Positions 35,295 to 44,056 of a stretch of DNA of 64,000 nucleotides are shown in pieces (the first letter of the stretch is position 1; each line of letters opens with the position of its first letter). A program made the position numbers and the translations under genes. The notes beneath the pieces were generated by a model. The model saw only the letters and a list, made by a program, of their open reading frames with translations. It was not told the origin of the DNA and searched no databases. The stretch comes from Candidatus Bathyarchaeota archaeon (GTDB lineage: Archaea > Thermoproteota > Bathyarchaeia > TCS64), in assembly GCA_030739585.1 (NCBI GenBank), contig JASLYX010000002.1, positions 186,001 to 250,000 on the forward strand, given 5' to 3'.

Positions 35295-36057
35295 CTGTTA
35301 CTCCCGGTTCAATTTGTGTTTTCATGAGATGTTGAGCTGGCAAAGTCAATAACCATGAATTGCGCGCTCCACTAGATCTTGGAAACAGACTCCTGCTAGT
35401 AGACCATGGGGATCACTGCTTCTCCTAATTCAAGGATTGTGGTCTCAAGGTCTTCTACTAGTCTACTACTGCTTCGAGCCTTGTCCACCGGAACTCTAAT
35501 CTCATTTCACTGCAAAGGAGTTTTAAGGCCCGTAATGTTCAGGGTCTAGACCTCCTGTATCACGACAAAGCGTTGAAGCCCTCACTATCTTCTAGAAGGC
35601 ACTTGTCGAGGTTTATGACTTTGATCCTCCTGGCTATTTTATCAAGGGACTAGGCAGCGAGATGCCCTGTAAAGAACTTATAGATTACTTATACAACGCT
35701 CCTTAGCTAATGTCAACAGGGCGTGTCTTGTTTTAGTCTCTCTCCGCCAATGACTATGGATAGCCACCTGACACCTAGCAGGGCAAACTAGGCCTTAATT
35801 AATCAAAGGAATAGGGTTTCTATGATGTATGAACCCATCTTTCCAACCTAGCTGGGGGAATAACCTAGCTAATCCTTGGAATTATATTCTCTATTTTTAT
35901 GCAGTAGGTGGACTCCCCGTGCCTTTCCCTCCACAGTTTTTCCACCATGGTCCCATATTTGATCTTCAATCTCTAGAAGAGGGGCTAGTAAATTATTCTT
36001 TTCTTATGCGAGGTGCTGAAATGATAACTAGTTATGATAAATTTTTTAAAGACCGTT
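35295..36057. other. Intergenic stretch with decayed coding traces
   Basis: On the minus strand between about 35330 and 35650, coding-like segments appear in shifting frames with several stops, for example IARRIKVINLDKCLLEDSEGF and VPVDKARSSSRLVEDLETTI. They look like one decayed gene of unknown family. The plus-strand frame at 35829-36104 is open for 91 codons but runs into the eL38 gene and was not accepted. Confidence 0.35.
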
Positions 36058-36252
36058 TTAGATCTCTTCGGTGGGACATTGGATCTTTCCAAGAACCGTT
36101 TTAGCCTCGGCTGAGTCCATGACTATGGTGTAAAGATACCGATTTGTGCGGAGTTTAAGCTTTGTCTGACCATCATTCTTCTTGATGATACAACTGATAG
36201 CGTCTTCAGCTAGGGCGAGGAACTCTTCGGTGTCAAAGACCTGTTTAGGCAT
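36058..36252 (-). CDS. rpl38e: Ribosomal protein eL38
   Basis: A 64-residue protein beginning MPKQVFDTEEFLALAEDA and containing the family hallmark KLKLRTNRYLYTIV near residues 34-47. These features match eukaryotic and archaeal eL38, a small large-subunit ribosomal protein. The frame is open upstream to 36336, but the ATG at 36252 has TTGGAGAT seven bases before it and gives the standard length. In archaea this protein is known mainly from TACK lineages, which helps place the organism. It is short and stands apart from other ribosomal genes. Confidence 0.85.
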   Translation of the reverse strand: MPKQVFDTEEFLALAEDAISCIIKKNDGQTKLKLRTNRYLYTIVMDSAEAKTVLGKIQCPTEEI

Positions 36253-36574
36253 CCCATATATCTCCAATCTTCTCATTTGGACGGGGGCAAGATAATAGGT
36301 CCTTGTAATCTTACAAGTTCCGGATACTAGTAGCATCCTCCCCGTTTCTTGGACAGAAACATCAGGCGAATAAAAACATATGGGCGCATCATGGATAATT
36401 ACCCTATTGATATCTTGGCTTGTTTGAACGCTTTATTTTGTAGGAAATCATATCATACACACCTTTAAATATACCAAGTACTTTTCGTTTTTATACACAA
36501 TAAATGGTAATTTAAATGGTGCTTAAGTGGAACCTGGCGGATAAGCAGTTCCATGATTGTAGTATTCTAAGATT

Positions 36575-36718
36575 ATGGACAAAGAAACTTTTGGAGTCCT
36601 TTTTATGAAGTGCCCTTTATGTGAAACCGTGATGGAGGAGGAAATCGACCTGAAATTGTCATCTCGGAATATTCCACTGTTGTGCTATCAATGCCCAGAG
36701 TGTGGTCATGAGAACTGA
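36575..36718 (+). CDS. Very small zinc-ribbon protein
   Basis: A 47-residue ORF from ATG 36575 to TGA 36716-36718. It has two paired cysteines, CPLC near residue 13 and CPEC near 40, spaced as in a zinc ribbon, with a strand-like stretch DLKLSSRNIPLLCYQ between. An alternative start is the internal ATG at 36605, just before KCPLC. Small free zinc ribbons are common in archaea and often bind nucleic acid or assist other enzymes. It diverges from eL38. Confidence 0.5.
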   Translation: MDKETFGVLFMKCPLCETVMEEEIDLKLSSRNIPLLCYQCPECGHEN

Positions 36719-36891
36719 GAGCGCATACTATCCCCTTCAGAGATTTTTCGTGTGACCAAAGCGTGTTTTTGACTGAGAAAAAATCTATTTGTTTTTAAGA
36801 TCGCGACCTTTGATTATTAGTCTACCCCTCATTATCTGGCAGGAGTACGGATTGCATCATTCGAGGGCTGGTGGCCAAGGAAAGAGCGAGT

Positions 36892-38151
36892 TCAGATTGT
36901 GAACTCGTCACCCTCGTTTGGAGCAGTGGCGTTCACGTCAAGCTCGTCTCGTGCCCACTGGGCTAAGGATTCGCAGTTCTCGGGCTCCCCGTGGACTACA
37001 TAAACGTCAGGTTTTCCTTTAACCCCCCGGATGAAAGCCTCTAGGGAGCTTCGCCCGCAGTGACTGCTGAAATCAAAGTGCCTAACCTTGGCCTTAACCT
37101 CGACGTCCATTTCCTTGATCGTGAAAAAGCCTGTTTCCATGAGCTTTGCCCCTCCGGTTCCGGGGACTTGAAAGCTCACGAGGAAAATTGCGTTCTCCTC
37201 CCTAAGGGCTAGTTTCTCTGTGTAGAACATTGCTGTGCCTCCTTGGAGCATCCCTGATGGGGCTACTATAACGTCGCTACGACGTATCGCATTACGCCTG
37301 TCTCTCCAGCCCGTCATTTCCTGGGTCGAGTTGATCGTCTTTGCAAAGGACTTTGGAGTCCTCATAAAGTTTGGGTTCTCCATGTAGACCCTGTTCACAG
37401 CCCTAGCCATGCCGTCGACCACTCTTTTGGCCTTGAGCTTGTGTGAATACATTATGGATAGCATCTCCTGGCTCCGCCCGACAGCAAAAGCGGGCACCAA
37501 GACTTTTCCCTTGTCGTGGATGACTGTCTTTATGGCGTCCACAAACTCTAACTCGAGCTTCTTCCGGTCCGGATGATCCTTGTTAGCGTAGGTGCTCTCG
37601 ATAACTATAGCGTCGAATCTTTTCCGTGGGATTTTAGCGCCCTGACAGAGTCGGGTGGTGTCCGTGTTCATATCTCCCGTATAAAGAACTCGTTTCCCTC
37701 CCGTAGTGAGTTCCACCATGGCGCTTCCAGGGATATGCCCGGCGTCCAAGAGGTTGAACTCGATGTTTTTCATTTTCACCTTCTCCCCGTAAGCGAGATC
37801 GCGACTCTGCTTCAACATCATTTCGAACTCTATATTGTCGAAGGGAAGATAGTACCCGCTTAGCTTGATCATGTCCCTTATTAGAATCCTCATGAGCCCG
37901 GTGGTCACTGACGTGGCGAAGAGAGGCTTCTCTCCCCTAAGATAAAACTGGGGCACTCCTCCAGAGTGATCTAAGTGGGCATGACTTACAATGATCCCAT
38001 CAACATCCTTCGCCCTAATATGACCGGGGAACTGAGGTTTTTCGCCTATCTTGACTCCGTAATCTAGAAGGACATTCGACCCATTTGTTTCTACGAGGAT
38101 AGCGTTCCTGCCTACCTCTTGGGTCCCTCCCATGAAACGCAAATTTACCAT
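36892..38151 (-). CDS. Beta-CASP metallo-beta-lactamase ribonuclease (aCPSF2-like)
   Basis: A 419-residue nuclease with the metallo-beta-lactamase core: motif 2 HAHLDHSGG near 56-64, motif 3 LLDAGHIPGSA and motif 4 YTGDMN. The beta-CASP motifs follow: A as VIEST, B as DFSSHCGR with its His, and C as VVHGEPEN near the end. There are no N-terminal KH domains, so it resembles archaeal aCPSF2 more than aCPSF1, acting as endo- or exoribonuclease in RNA processing and decay. It is followed on the same strand side by another metallo-beta-lactamase gene upstream (38365-39573), and the two may be functionally linked. Confidence 0.87.
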   Translation of the reverse strand: MVNLRFMGGTQEVGRNAILVETNGSNVLLDYGVKIGEKPQFPGHIRAKDVDGIIVSHAHLDHSGGVPQFYLRGEKPLFATSVTTGLMRILIRDMIKLSGYYLPFDNIEFEMMLKQSRDLAYGEKVKMKNIEFNLLDAGHIPGSAMVELTTGGKRVLYTGDMNTDTTRLCQGAKIPRKRFDAIVIESTYANKDHPDRKKLELEFVDAIKTVIHDKGKVLVPAFAVGRSQEMLSIMYSHKLKAKRVVDGMARAVNRVYMENPNFMRTPKSFAKTINSTQEMTGWRDRRNAIRRSDVIVAPSGMLQGGTAMFYTEKLALREENAIFLVSFQVPGTGGAKLMETGFFTIKEMDVEVKAKVRHFDFSSHCGRSSLEAFIRGVKGKPDVYVVHGEPENCESLAQWARDELDVNATAPNEGDEFTI

Positions 38152-38364
38152 AAATTTTCTTACCTGTAGTCCTGTTTTTGAAACGAGGCCTCCTTTTCAA
38201 GGGTTCTTATAGGGAACCTTTAGCCTACGATCCTTTCCCTGGCGCCTAACGACTCCTAGGGGGATGCTGTGAAGTTGGTCTCCCTTGACTTAACCGTTCC
38301 TATTTGGTGACGATCCTTATTTTATCCTCTGGTTTTGAAAGCCGTATTGTTTTATTCTTAATAT

Positions 38365-39573
38365 TTAAGATAGTCTAACCCCTGTAGCGGTTGGCTCTAG
38401 GACTCCCACATCGAAGAGGTTTTTAAGGGCGGCTTCTGTCTCGCCTTTAGAGAAGCCCCTACGGGCCATTTCTCGCACCATCCAGGGCCCCGTGTATACG
38501 AATCCGGGAATCCGGACTGCCCGCATGATGTGCTCAGCGCATGCCTTATGTCTAGTCTCTTTTTGTCTCACAATTCCCCTAAGGGTCTCCCGGCTTGTCG
38601 TAAGGGCCCCGGCATCGATGCCCAGCCGCTTCTTAATGTATTCAGCGAATCCTTGGGTCATTTTTCCGCCGTGAAACGTTAGAACTCTTTTTGGGCGACA
38701 GCGTCTTATGAAGCTGAGGAGTTCCCGGAAATCGGCGTGATCACTCAGAGGAAAGGCTTTTTCCCTGTTGCGCATGATCGCGGCCCATCCCGAGGCAAGG
38801 GCAGTGTCTAGGTTTTTGATTCCCAGCTTCGCGGATTTTGGCGCAACAACGACACATTTGCCACTATTCAATAGTTCCTGGCCCTCTGGAGTGCACGCGT
38901 CAACGTAGTAAAGCTTGTGCCCGAACTGTCTGTAAACGTCGCTTACCTTCGTTGCGCTCTTAGCGGTGACTACCGGGAGGTTAGTCATTTGGTTGAAAAT
39001 GCTGATGACCTCTTGGGCGTTTCCTATGGAGTCCGTTCGGAACGCCGGAATATATCCTGTGGGGATTGCCTCCATTACAGCCCATCGGATCATCTCGAGG
39101 GCGACCTTGTCCCGCTTGGGGAATTTGAACTGGGGGGCCCCGAAAGTCGTTTCGATGATGAGGAGATCGCAATTTACGGTACACGCAGGCTCCATGGTAT
39201 AGCTGTTTCCCATGCTGATGTCCCCAGTGTAGAGGACTGTACCCTCCGGGGTGTAGACCTCATACTGGACGCTCCCAAGGACGTGCCCCGCATTGAGGGG
39301 TCGAACCTCAATTTCACCAATCTTTACCTTATCCCCGATGGAGATGGGCTTCCAGTTATCAAGCTTCTTCCAATTAAGAGCCTCAAGGAGCCTGTAGGTA
39401 GGCTCTGTGGCGTGTTTCACGGGCTTAGGATTCCTGAATGATGAGGCGTGGTCTCCGTGAGCGTGAGTGACGAAGATTGGAAGGTCCATAACTTTCCTGT
39501 CGGGGTCGAGGGCGATCCTGTCTTCCCCATACTCAACGAAGATTCCCTTTCTCTGTCTGATAGTTAATGCCAC
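38365..39573 (-). CDS. Metallo-beta-lactamase fold exonuclease (mRNA 3'-end processing/Snm1-like)
   Basis: A 402-residue nuclease of the archaeal putative mRNA 3'-end processing factor family, also close to DNA-ligase-associated exonucleases. Motifs seen are THAHGDHAS near 34-42, LNAGHVLGSV near 94, LYTGDISM near 114 and the late SDHADF and TFHGGKMT. The typical beta-CASP insert is short. The last 60 residues resemble a winged helix (MVREMARRGFSKGETEAALKNLF), which could bind nucleic acid. Whether RNA or DNA is the substrate cannot be read from the sequence. It lies between the beta-CASP ribonuclease and NAC. Confidence 0.8.
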   Translation of the reverse strand: MALTIRQRKGIFVEYGEDRIALDPDRKVMDLPIFVTHAHGDHASSFRNPKPVKHATEPTYRLLEALNWKKLDNWKPISIGDKVKIGEIEVRPLNAGHVLGSVQYEVYTPEGTVLYTGDISMGNSYTMEPACTVNCDLLIIETTFGAPQFKFPKRDKVALEMIRWAVMEAIPTGYIPAFRTDSIGNAQEVISIFNQMTNLPVVTAKSATKVSDVYRQFGHKLYYVDACTPEGQELLNSGKCVVVAPKSAKLGIKNLDTALASGWAAIMRNREKAFPLSDHADFRELLSFIRRCRPKRVLTFHGGKMTQGFAEYIKKRLGIDAGALTTSRETLRGIVRQKETRHKACAEHIMRAVRIPGFVYTGPWMVREMARRGFSKGETEAALKNLFDVGVLEPTATGVRLS

Positions 39574-39708
39574 ACGGGGGACCTCAAACTTATGAATGAC
39601 TACTTGAAATCTGGATTGTCCTACTTACATCGCAGGGGATTATTAACCCATATGCCGATTATTCAAGGAACTTAGTCAATCCCTTATCCATGATAGGAGT
39701 TTCAATGG

Positions 39709-40053
39709 TCAACTGGTGGAAAGCACAAGTATCGCCCGGGCAAGGTCCCCCTCCGCGTTCTCAAGGGCGGCTCGTGCCCTCTCTAAGTTGACATTGGCTT
39801 GCTGAGCCACTAGGAGCACGTCCTCCTCCGGAATATCGAGTTTCTGTTTTTTCTTGGTTTCCGTTGTGGAGCCGCCACTGATCTGGTACATGTTTTGCCC
39901 CTGCATATTAATGGAGGTTACAGAGGCCCCCCGGATAATGATCTCCCGCTCGGAGCCTTTAAGGATGACAGTGTCTATGTCGCTGAGTTCGCCCATCTTC
40001 ATACCCATCTGTTTCATCATGCGGCGGGCGCGCCGGGAATTAACCTTGGACAA
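39709..40053 (-). CDS. nac: Nascent polypeptide-associated complex protein (archaeal NAC alpha)
   Basis: A 114-residue homodimeric NAC. The basic ribosome-binding N-terminus (RRARRMMKQMGMKM) is followed by the NAC beta-barrel domain (about residues 25-70) and a C-terminal UBA domain (IPEEDVLLVAQQANVNLERARAALENAEGDLARAI). It binds nascent chains at the ribosome exit. The start is TTG at 40053; an in-frame TGA two codons earlier rules out an upstream start, and the next Met lies inside the basic segment. It is encoded between the nuclease gene and folD on the same strand. Confidence 0.93.
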   Translation of the reverse strand: MSKVNSRRARRMMKQMGMKMGELSDIDTVILKGSEREIIIRGASVTSINMQGQNMYQISGGSTTETKKKQKLDIPEEDVLLVAQQANVNLERARAALENAEGDLARAILVLSTS

Positions 40054-40086
40054 TGGCTTTCACTGAATGTGTTGTAGAGACGGAAT

Positions 40087-40929
40087 TTAAGCGATACTTT
40101 TACCGGCGGCCTTAAGGGTGTTCGCAAGGAGCATTGTGATAAGGAGGGGCCCCAAGCCCCCGGGCACCGGGGTTATAGCCTCAGCCACCTCAACAACCGC
40201 GTCCATATCAACGTCTCCGAAGACCTTCTTTTCCTCGTAGTTGTTCCCATTGTCTAGGATGATTACTCCAGGTTTCACCATGCCTGCTGTAATCGCATGC
40301 TTCCGGTAGAGTTCTGTGCAGAGGACATCTGCCTTCATTACTAGCTCAGGCATCATCGAGTCATCCTTGTCGAAGAATGTTGCTTGGACGCCCATGTTTG
40401 AGAGATGCGCGATCAGTGGCTTTCCCAGCCAGTTTGTTGAACCAGCAACGACCCAGTGCTTTCCCTCTGGGTCGAGGCCATACCGCCTGAAAAGTTCAAA
40501 TATCGCATCGACGCCGGCTGGGAGAAAAGACGCCTCACCTAGTAGGATTTTCCCTAGGGTTAACGGAGAGATCCCGTCGACGTCCTTCTCTGGGTTAATC
40601 GTCTTGACTATCGTTCCCTCGTTTAGTCCCTTGGCTACGGGAAGCTGGATCATAACCCCGTGGATCTTTGGGTCGCCGCATAACCTCTCGACGAGCTCTA
40701 CAGTCTCCTTGGTTGTTGTCTCCTTGAGGTGGTGGAGATGGGTCTCAATGCCTATCCGCTCCGCTCGCTTCACCTTCATTTTGACGTAGCGGCGGCTGTA
40801 CTTGTCCCCTCCCGTTAGGATCAATGCTAGGGTGGGGGTGACTTCCTTGGCCTTTAGCTCTTCTACTCTGACCTGGAGCTCTTCCATCATAGTCTCCGAG
40901 GTCTTTTTCCCGTCCAGAATAATGGCCAT
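40087..40929 (-). CDS. folD: Methylene-tetrahydrofolate dehydrogenase/cyclohydrolase
   Basis: A 280-residue bifunctional enzyme converting methylene-H4F to formyl-H4F with NAD(P). Catalytic features include KYSRRYVKMKVKRAERIG (Tyr and Lys of the active site), MIQLPVAKGL and the C-terminal signature VPGGLGPLLITML. The cofactor loop reads VVAGSTNWLGKP. Its ATG follows the fhs stop after a single base, so the two enzymes form one transcription and translation unit. The products act in sequence on tetrahydrofolate, which is notable in an archaeon that also has the methanopterin enzyme Mtd next door. Confidence 0.94.
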   Translation of the reverse strand: MAIILDGKKTSETMMEELQVRVEELKAKEVTPTLALILTGGDKYSRRYVKMKVKRAERIGIETHLHHLKETTTKETVELVERLCGDPKIHGVMIQLPVAKGLNEGTIVKTINPEKDVDGISPLTLGKILLGEASFLPAGVDAIFELFRRYGLDPEGKHWVVAGSTNWLGKPLIAHLSNMGVQATFFDKDDSMMPELVMKADVLCTELYRKHAITAGMVKPGVIILDNGNNYEEKKVFGDVDMDAVVEVAEAITPVPGGLGPLLITMLLANTLKAAGKSIA

Positions 40930-40930
40930 T

Positions 40931-42607
40931 TCAGCTCAGTCCTTTAATGACACCGTTCCCGTCGATGTCCATTTCCAGCGCCGCAGGCTTTGAAGGGTGA
41001 GCTGGCATCGTGTTGATATCCCCGCAGAATGCGACGATGAACCCGACGCCCGTGCTTGGCTTAAGGTTGGTGATAGGAAGGACGTACCCTTCCGGCGGAA
41101 TCCCCCTGATGTTGGCCTTGTCAGTAAGACTGAGCGGTGTCTTCGCCATGCAGATGGGCATCTTATCGAAGCCCAGCTTCACGATTCTCCTCAGGGCCTT
41201 CCTTGCCTTAGGGAGGAGCCGGATGTCGGAGACCTGATACATATTGGTGGCAATGGACCTGATCTTCTCTTCTACTGGGAGGTCCAGTTCATAGAGGGGG
41301 TGAAAGTCGCTAGGATTCTCCAGCTCCTTGAGGACAAGGTTTGCTAGCTCAACTCCCCCGGGTCCACCCTTTAGAACAGTGTCCGTAAAGGCGGCAGGGA
41401 CATTGTTCGACCTGCACCAGTCAAGGACCGCATCGATCTCCTTTTTGGAGTCATTAGCAAAGTGGTTCATGCAAACCACAACCCTAAGCCCGAACTTTCG
41501 GGCATTCTTAATCTCGTTCTCTAACATAGGGAGGCCTGCTTTAACAGCCTCGACGTTGGTCTCCCTGAGTTGCCTCTTCTTGACGCCGCTATGTGTTTTG
41601 AGGGCCTTTATAGTGGCGACAATGACCGCTATATGGGGCTTAAGGCCGCCTGCTCTGGCCACTATGTTACAGAACTTTTCAAGGCCCAAATTTGCTCCGA
41701 ATCCTGGCTCCACTACGACATAATCGGTGAGCTTGAGGGCGGTCTTTATAGCGATGAGGCTCGGGCAGCCGTGGGCGATGTTCGCGAAAGGCCCCCCGTG
41801 GATTATAGCCGGAGTGTTCTCAAGAGTCTGGACTAGGTTGGGTTTGGTCGCCTCCTTCATGAGGATTGCCATGGCACCCTCAGCACCGAGGGCCTTCGCC
41901 TTTACGGGTTCCCCAGATTTGTTGAAAGCGACAGTGATCTCTCCTATACGCCCCTTCAGGTCCATAAGGTCGGACGCTATGGCGTGTATCGCTGCGACCT
42001 CGCTGGCCGTGGTGATCTCAAAGCTGGTCTCGTAGGGGATGCCTCCCATCCTCCCTCCTAGGCCTGCTACGATATTCCTGAGGAATCTGCTCTCAATGTC
42101 CAGGACACGCTTCCACATGATCTCATGAATGTTGATGTTGAGCTTGTTCCCCCTGTAGATAGAGTTCTCCATTAGGCTAGTGAGGAGGTCGTGGGCTGCA
42201 GTGATGGCGTGGAGATCCCCGGTGAAGTGGATATTGATGTCCTCCATTGGGAGAACTTGGGCATAACCGCCCCCTGCAGCGCCCCCCTTGATGCCGAAGA
42301 CAGGGCCTAGGGAGGGCTGCCTCAGAACCACGATGCTCTTCTTCCCAAGCTGACCTAACGCTTGGGCCAAACCCACAGCCATAGTCGTCTTCCCCTCTCC
42401 GGACTTTGTTGGGGTGATGGCTGTCACGGCGATGAGTTTTCCATCTGGTTTGTCTAGCCTATCTTTAAAGACGGACGGGTTAATTTTGGCCTTATATCTG
42501 CCGTAGGGCTCTATATCGGTCTCGTTGAGCCCGAGGGTGGCAGCTATTTCGGTTATAGGTTTGAGCTTAGCACTCTGAGCGATTACGATATCAGGGGGAA
42601 TTGCCAT
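40931..42607 (-). CDS. fhs: Formate-tetrahydrofolate ligase
   Basis: About 558 residues from ATG 42607; a TTG at 42616 is the alternative. It ligates formate to tetrahydrofolate with ATP. The nucleotide-binding loop TPTKSGEGKTTMAVGL near residue 65 and the family segments VLRQPSLGPVFGIKGGAAGGG and HGGPFANIAHGCPS are present. It is transcribed with folD. A TATA-like element at 42636-42647 serves this direction and also lies at a usable distance for the divergent mtd. In archaea Fhs is patchy and is often thought to come from bacteria. Confidence 0.95.
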   Translation of the reverse strand: MAIPPDIVIAQSAKLKPITEIAATLGLNETDIEPYGRYKAKINPSVFKDRLDKPDGKLIAVTAITPTKSGEGKTTMAVGLAQALGQLGKKSIVVLRQPSLGPVFGIKGGAAGGGYAQVLPMEDINIHFTGDLHAITAAHDLLTSLMENSIYRGNKLNINIHEIMWKRVLDIESRFLRNIVAGLGGRMGGIPYETSFEITTASEVAAIHAIASDLMDLKGRIGEITVAFNKSGEPVKAKALGAEGAMAILMKEATKPNLVQTLENTPAIIHGGPFANIAHGCPSLIAIKTALKLTDYVVVEPGFGANLGLEKFCNIVARAGGLKPHIAVIVATIKALKTHSGVKKRQLRETNVEAVKAGLPMLENEIKNARKFGLRVVVCMNHFANDSKKEIDAVLDWCRSNNVPAAFTDTVLKGGPGGVELANLVLKELENPSDFHPLYELDLPVEEKIRSIATNMYQVSDIRLLPKARKALRRIVKLGFDKMPICMAKTPLSLTDKANIRGIPPEGYVLPITNLKPSTGVGFIVAFCGDINTMPAHPSKPAALEMDIDGNGVIKGLS

Positions 42608-42635
42608 CTCAATCAAAACATGAGGTATTGAGGGG

Positions 42636-42647
42636 TTATTTTAATAG
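42636..42647. promoter_or_regulatory. Shared AT-rich promoter element between fhs and mtd
   Basis: TTATTTTAATAG in the 80-base spacer between the divergent starts. Read leftward it is about 30 bases from the fhs TTG/ATG; read rightward it is about 45 bases from the mtd ATG, with AAGGTGAT as ribosome-binding site in between. One element may serve both directions. Confidence 0.4.
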
Positions 42648-42687
42648 TTTCATAAAGCCCTTCAGTGATGTGTAAGGTGATTAGAAA

Positions 42688-43518
42688 ATGGTCAAGATCA
42701 CCATAGTCAAGACAGGATACATCGCTACAACAACCCTGATCGACGCCCTTCTTGACGAGAGGGCCTCCCGAAAGAATATCTCTGTGAGGGTCATCTCCTC
42801 AGGGTGCAAGATGAACGAAGGAGAGGCGGCAGACATCGGGAACATCGCAGCCCAGGTCCCCACGGACCTCTATGTGATAATTTCACCCAACGCGGGGCTC
42901 CCTGGCCCCTCGAGGGTGAGGGAGATCCTCAAGGTGACTGGGAAACCCATCATCATCATCTCCGATGAGCCCAGCCGCAAGATAGCCAAGCAGCTTGGGG
43001 AGGAGGAGGGGATCGGATATCTAGTCCTCTACGGAGATCCCATGATCGGCGCGAAACGGCCGTTTCTCGACCCCATCGAAATGGCCCTATTTAACGCCGA
43101 TGCTATACGGGTCCTCTCAGTTACGGGGGTATTCAGGCTCATTCACAGCGAACTGGACCGGGTCATCGACGAGATCGAGCATGACAAGGAGCCCGTGCTT
43201 CCTATGATGATTGTGAACAAGACGAGGGCGCTGGAGCATAGCGGGCTCAGGAACCCCTACGCCAGGGCGAAGGCAATGGCCGCCTTTGAGGCAGCTAGAA
43301 AGGTAGCAACCCTCGACGTCGAGGGTTGCTTCAAGATCAAAGGGGCTTCTAACTACCTTCCTATAGTCGCCGCTGCTCACGAGCTAATGAGAACCGCAGC
43401 GAGGCTCTGTGATCAGGCCAGGGAGATCGAGAAAGCAAACGACTCAGTGGAGCGACTTGTCCACTTCAAAGACGGAACCCTCAAAAGGAAGACAAAGCTT
43501 CTCGGAAAGTTTGAATAA
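42688..43518 (+). CDS. mtd: F420-dependent methylene-tetrahydromethanopterin dehydrogenase
   Basis: A 276-residue enzyme of the archaeal Mtd family, interconverting methylene- and methenyl-H4MPT with coenzyme F420. The N-terminus VKITIVKTGYIATTTLIDALLDERA and the segments ISPNAGLPGPSRVREIL and YGDPMIGAKRPFLDP are family hallmarks. The length matches the usual 275-280 residues. It diverges from fhs-folD, so methanopterin and folate C1 chemistry meet here. The coding region includes a perfect 26-base palindrome at 43305-43330. Confidence 0.93.
   Translation: MVKITIVKTGYIATTTLIDALLDERASRKNISVRVISSGCKMNEGEAADIGNIAAQVPTDLYVIISPNAGLPGPSRVREILKVTGKPIIIISDEPSRKIAKQLGEEEGIGYLVLYGDPMIGAKRPFLDPIEMALFNADAIRVLSVTGVFRLIHSELDRVIDEIEHDKEPVLPMMIVNKTRALEHSGLRNPYARAKAMAAFEAARKVATLDVEGCFKIKGASNYLPIVAAAHELMRTAARLCDQAREIEKANDSVERLVHFKDGTLKRKTKLLGKFE
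43305..43330. repeat. Perfect 26-base palindrome inside mtd
   Basis: The half AGCAACCCTCGAC is followed immediately by its exact complement, with no loop. It encodes part of VATLDVEGCF on the plus strand and, because of symmetry, ATLDVEGC on the minus strand too. It lies within conserved coding sequence. Confidence 0.9.
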
Positions 43519-43520
43519 GC

Positions 43521-43991
43521 CTAACGATCTCTATCTCGGCCACGCCTGATCCTTACCGCAACGCCTGTCTGGAAAACGGACATCTCTTTTCCGGTGAGGA
43601 GGGCCCGCCCTACTGCTTGGACCACTTTTTTCGAGTCTAAAACTATGACCTCGTCTCCAGGCCTGATGTTGCCCCCCACCGAGACCACGTGCCTTGCCAT
43701 CACATTTTTTCCCTGAGCGATGACCTCAGCGACTTTGTCCTGGATTGTAACCGTGCATTCCAGTGGATTCATAATTGAGACTAGCCTCTCTGCACCAGCT
43801 ATGGTGAATGTAAAGAACCCGTCGGTGGGCCTCAGAGCTGAAATGAGGGTCTTACCGATCCAGATGAACCTGATCTTACCGGTCCTTTTGGACCGCTCAA
43901 ATGAGGTATCCTCCGGAAACAGTGCTTCGCCGATACCAAACCCGAACTGATAATCAGCGATAGCCCTAATACGTTTGAGATCCGAATCCAT
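43521..43991 (-). CDS. ArcTGT C2-PUA domain protein (split archaeosine tRNA-guanine transglycosylase, small subunit)
   Basis: About 156 residues from ATG 43991; the longer frame to 44054 would run into the promoter of the divergent MBF1 gene. The first half (IRAIADYQFGFGIGEALFP, IGKTLISALRPTDGFFT) resembles the C2 domain of archaeal tRNA-guanine transglycosylase. The second half is a PUA domain (DEVIVLDSKKVVQAVGRALL). In full-length ArcTGT these domains follow the catalytic core and bring G15 of the tRNA into reach. The catalytic gene at 46003-47625 lacks them, so the two probably form one split enzyme. Confidence 0.78.
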   Translation of the reverse strand: MDSDLKRIRAIADYQFGFGIGEALFPEDTSFERSKRTGKIRFIWIGKTLISALRPTDGFFTFTIAGAERLVSIMNPLECTVTIQDKVAEVIAQGKNVMARHVVSVGGNIRPGDEVIVLDSKKVVQAVGRALLTGKEMSVFQTGVAVRIRRGRDRDR

Positions 43992-44056
43992 CCGGTAACT
44001 TTCTATACACTGAGCATTTATAGCGGATTCGCCCCCCCCTTTAGTGAGGCTCAACG

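Noticed and set aside
35829-36104. Open 91-codon frame on the plus strand
   Set aside because: It overlaps the 3' end of the eL38 gene, has no ribosome-binding site and no protein family resemblance; composition follows the AT-rich background.
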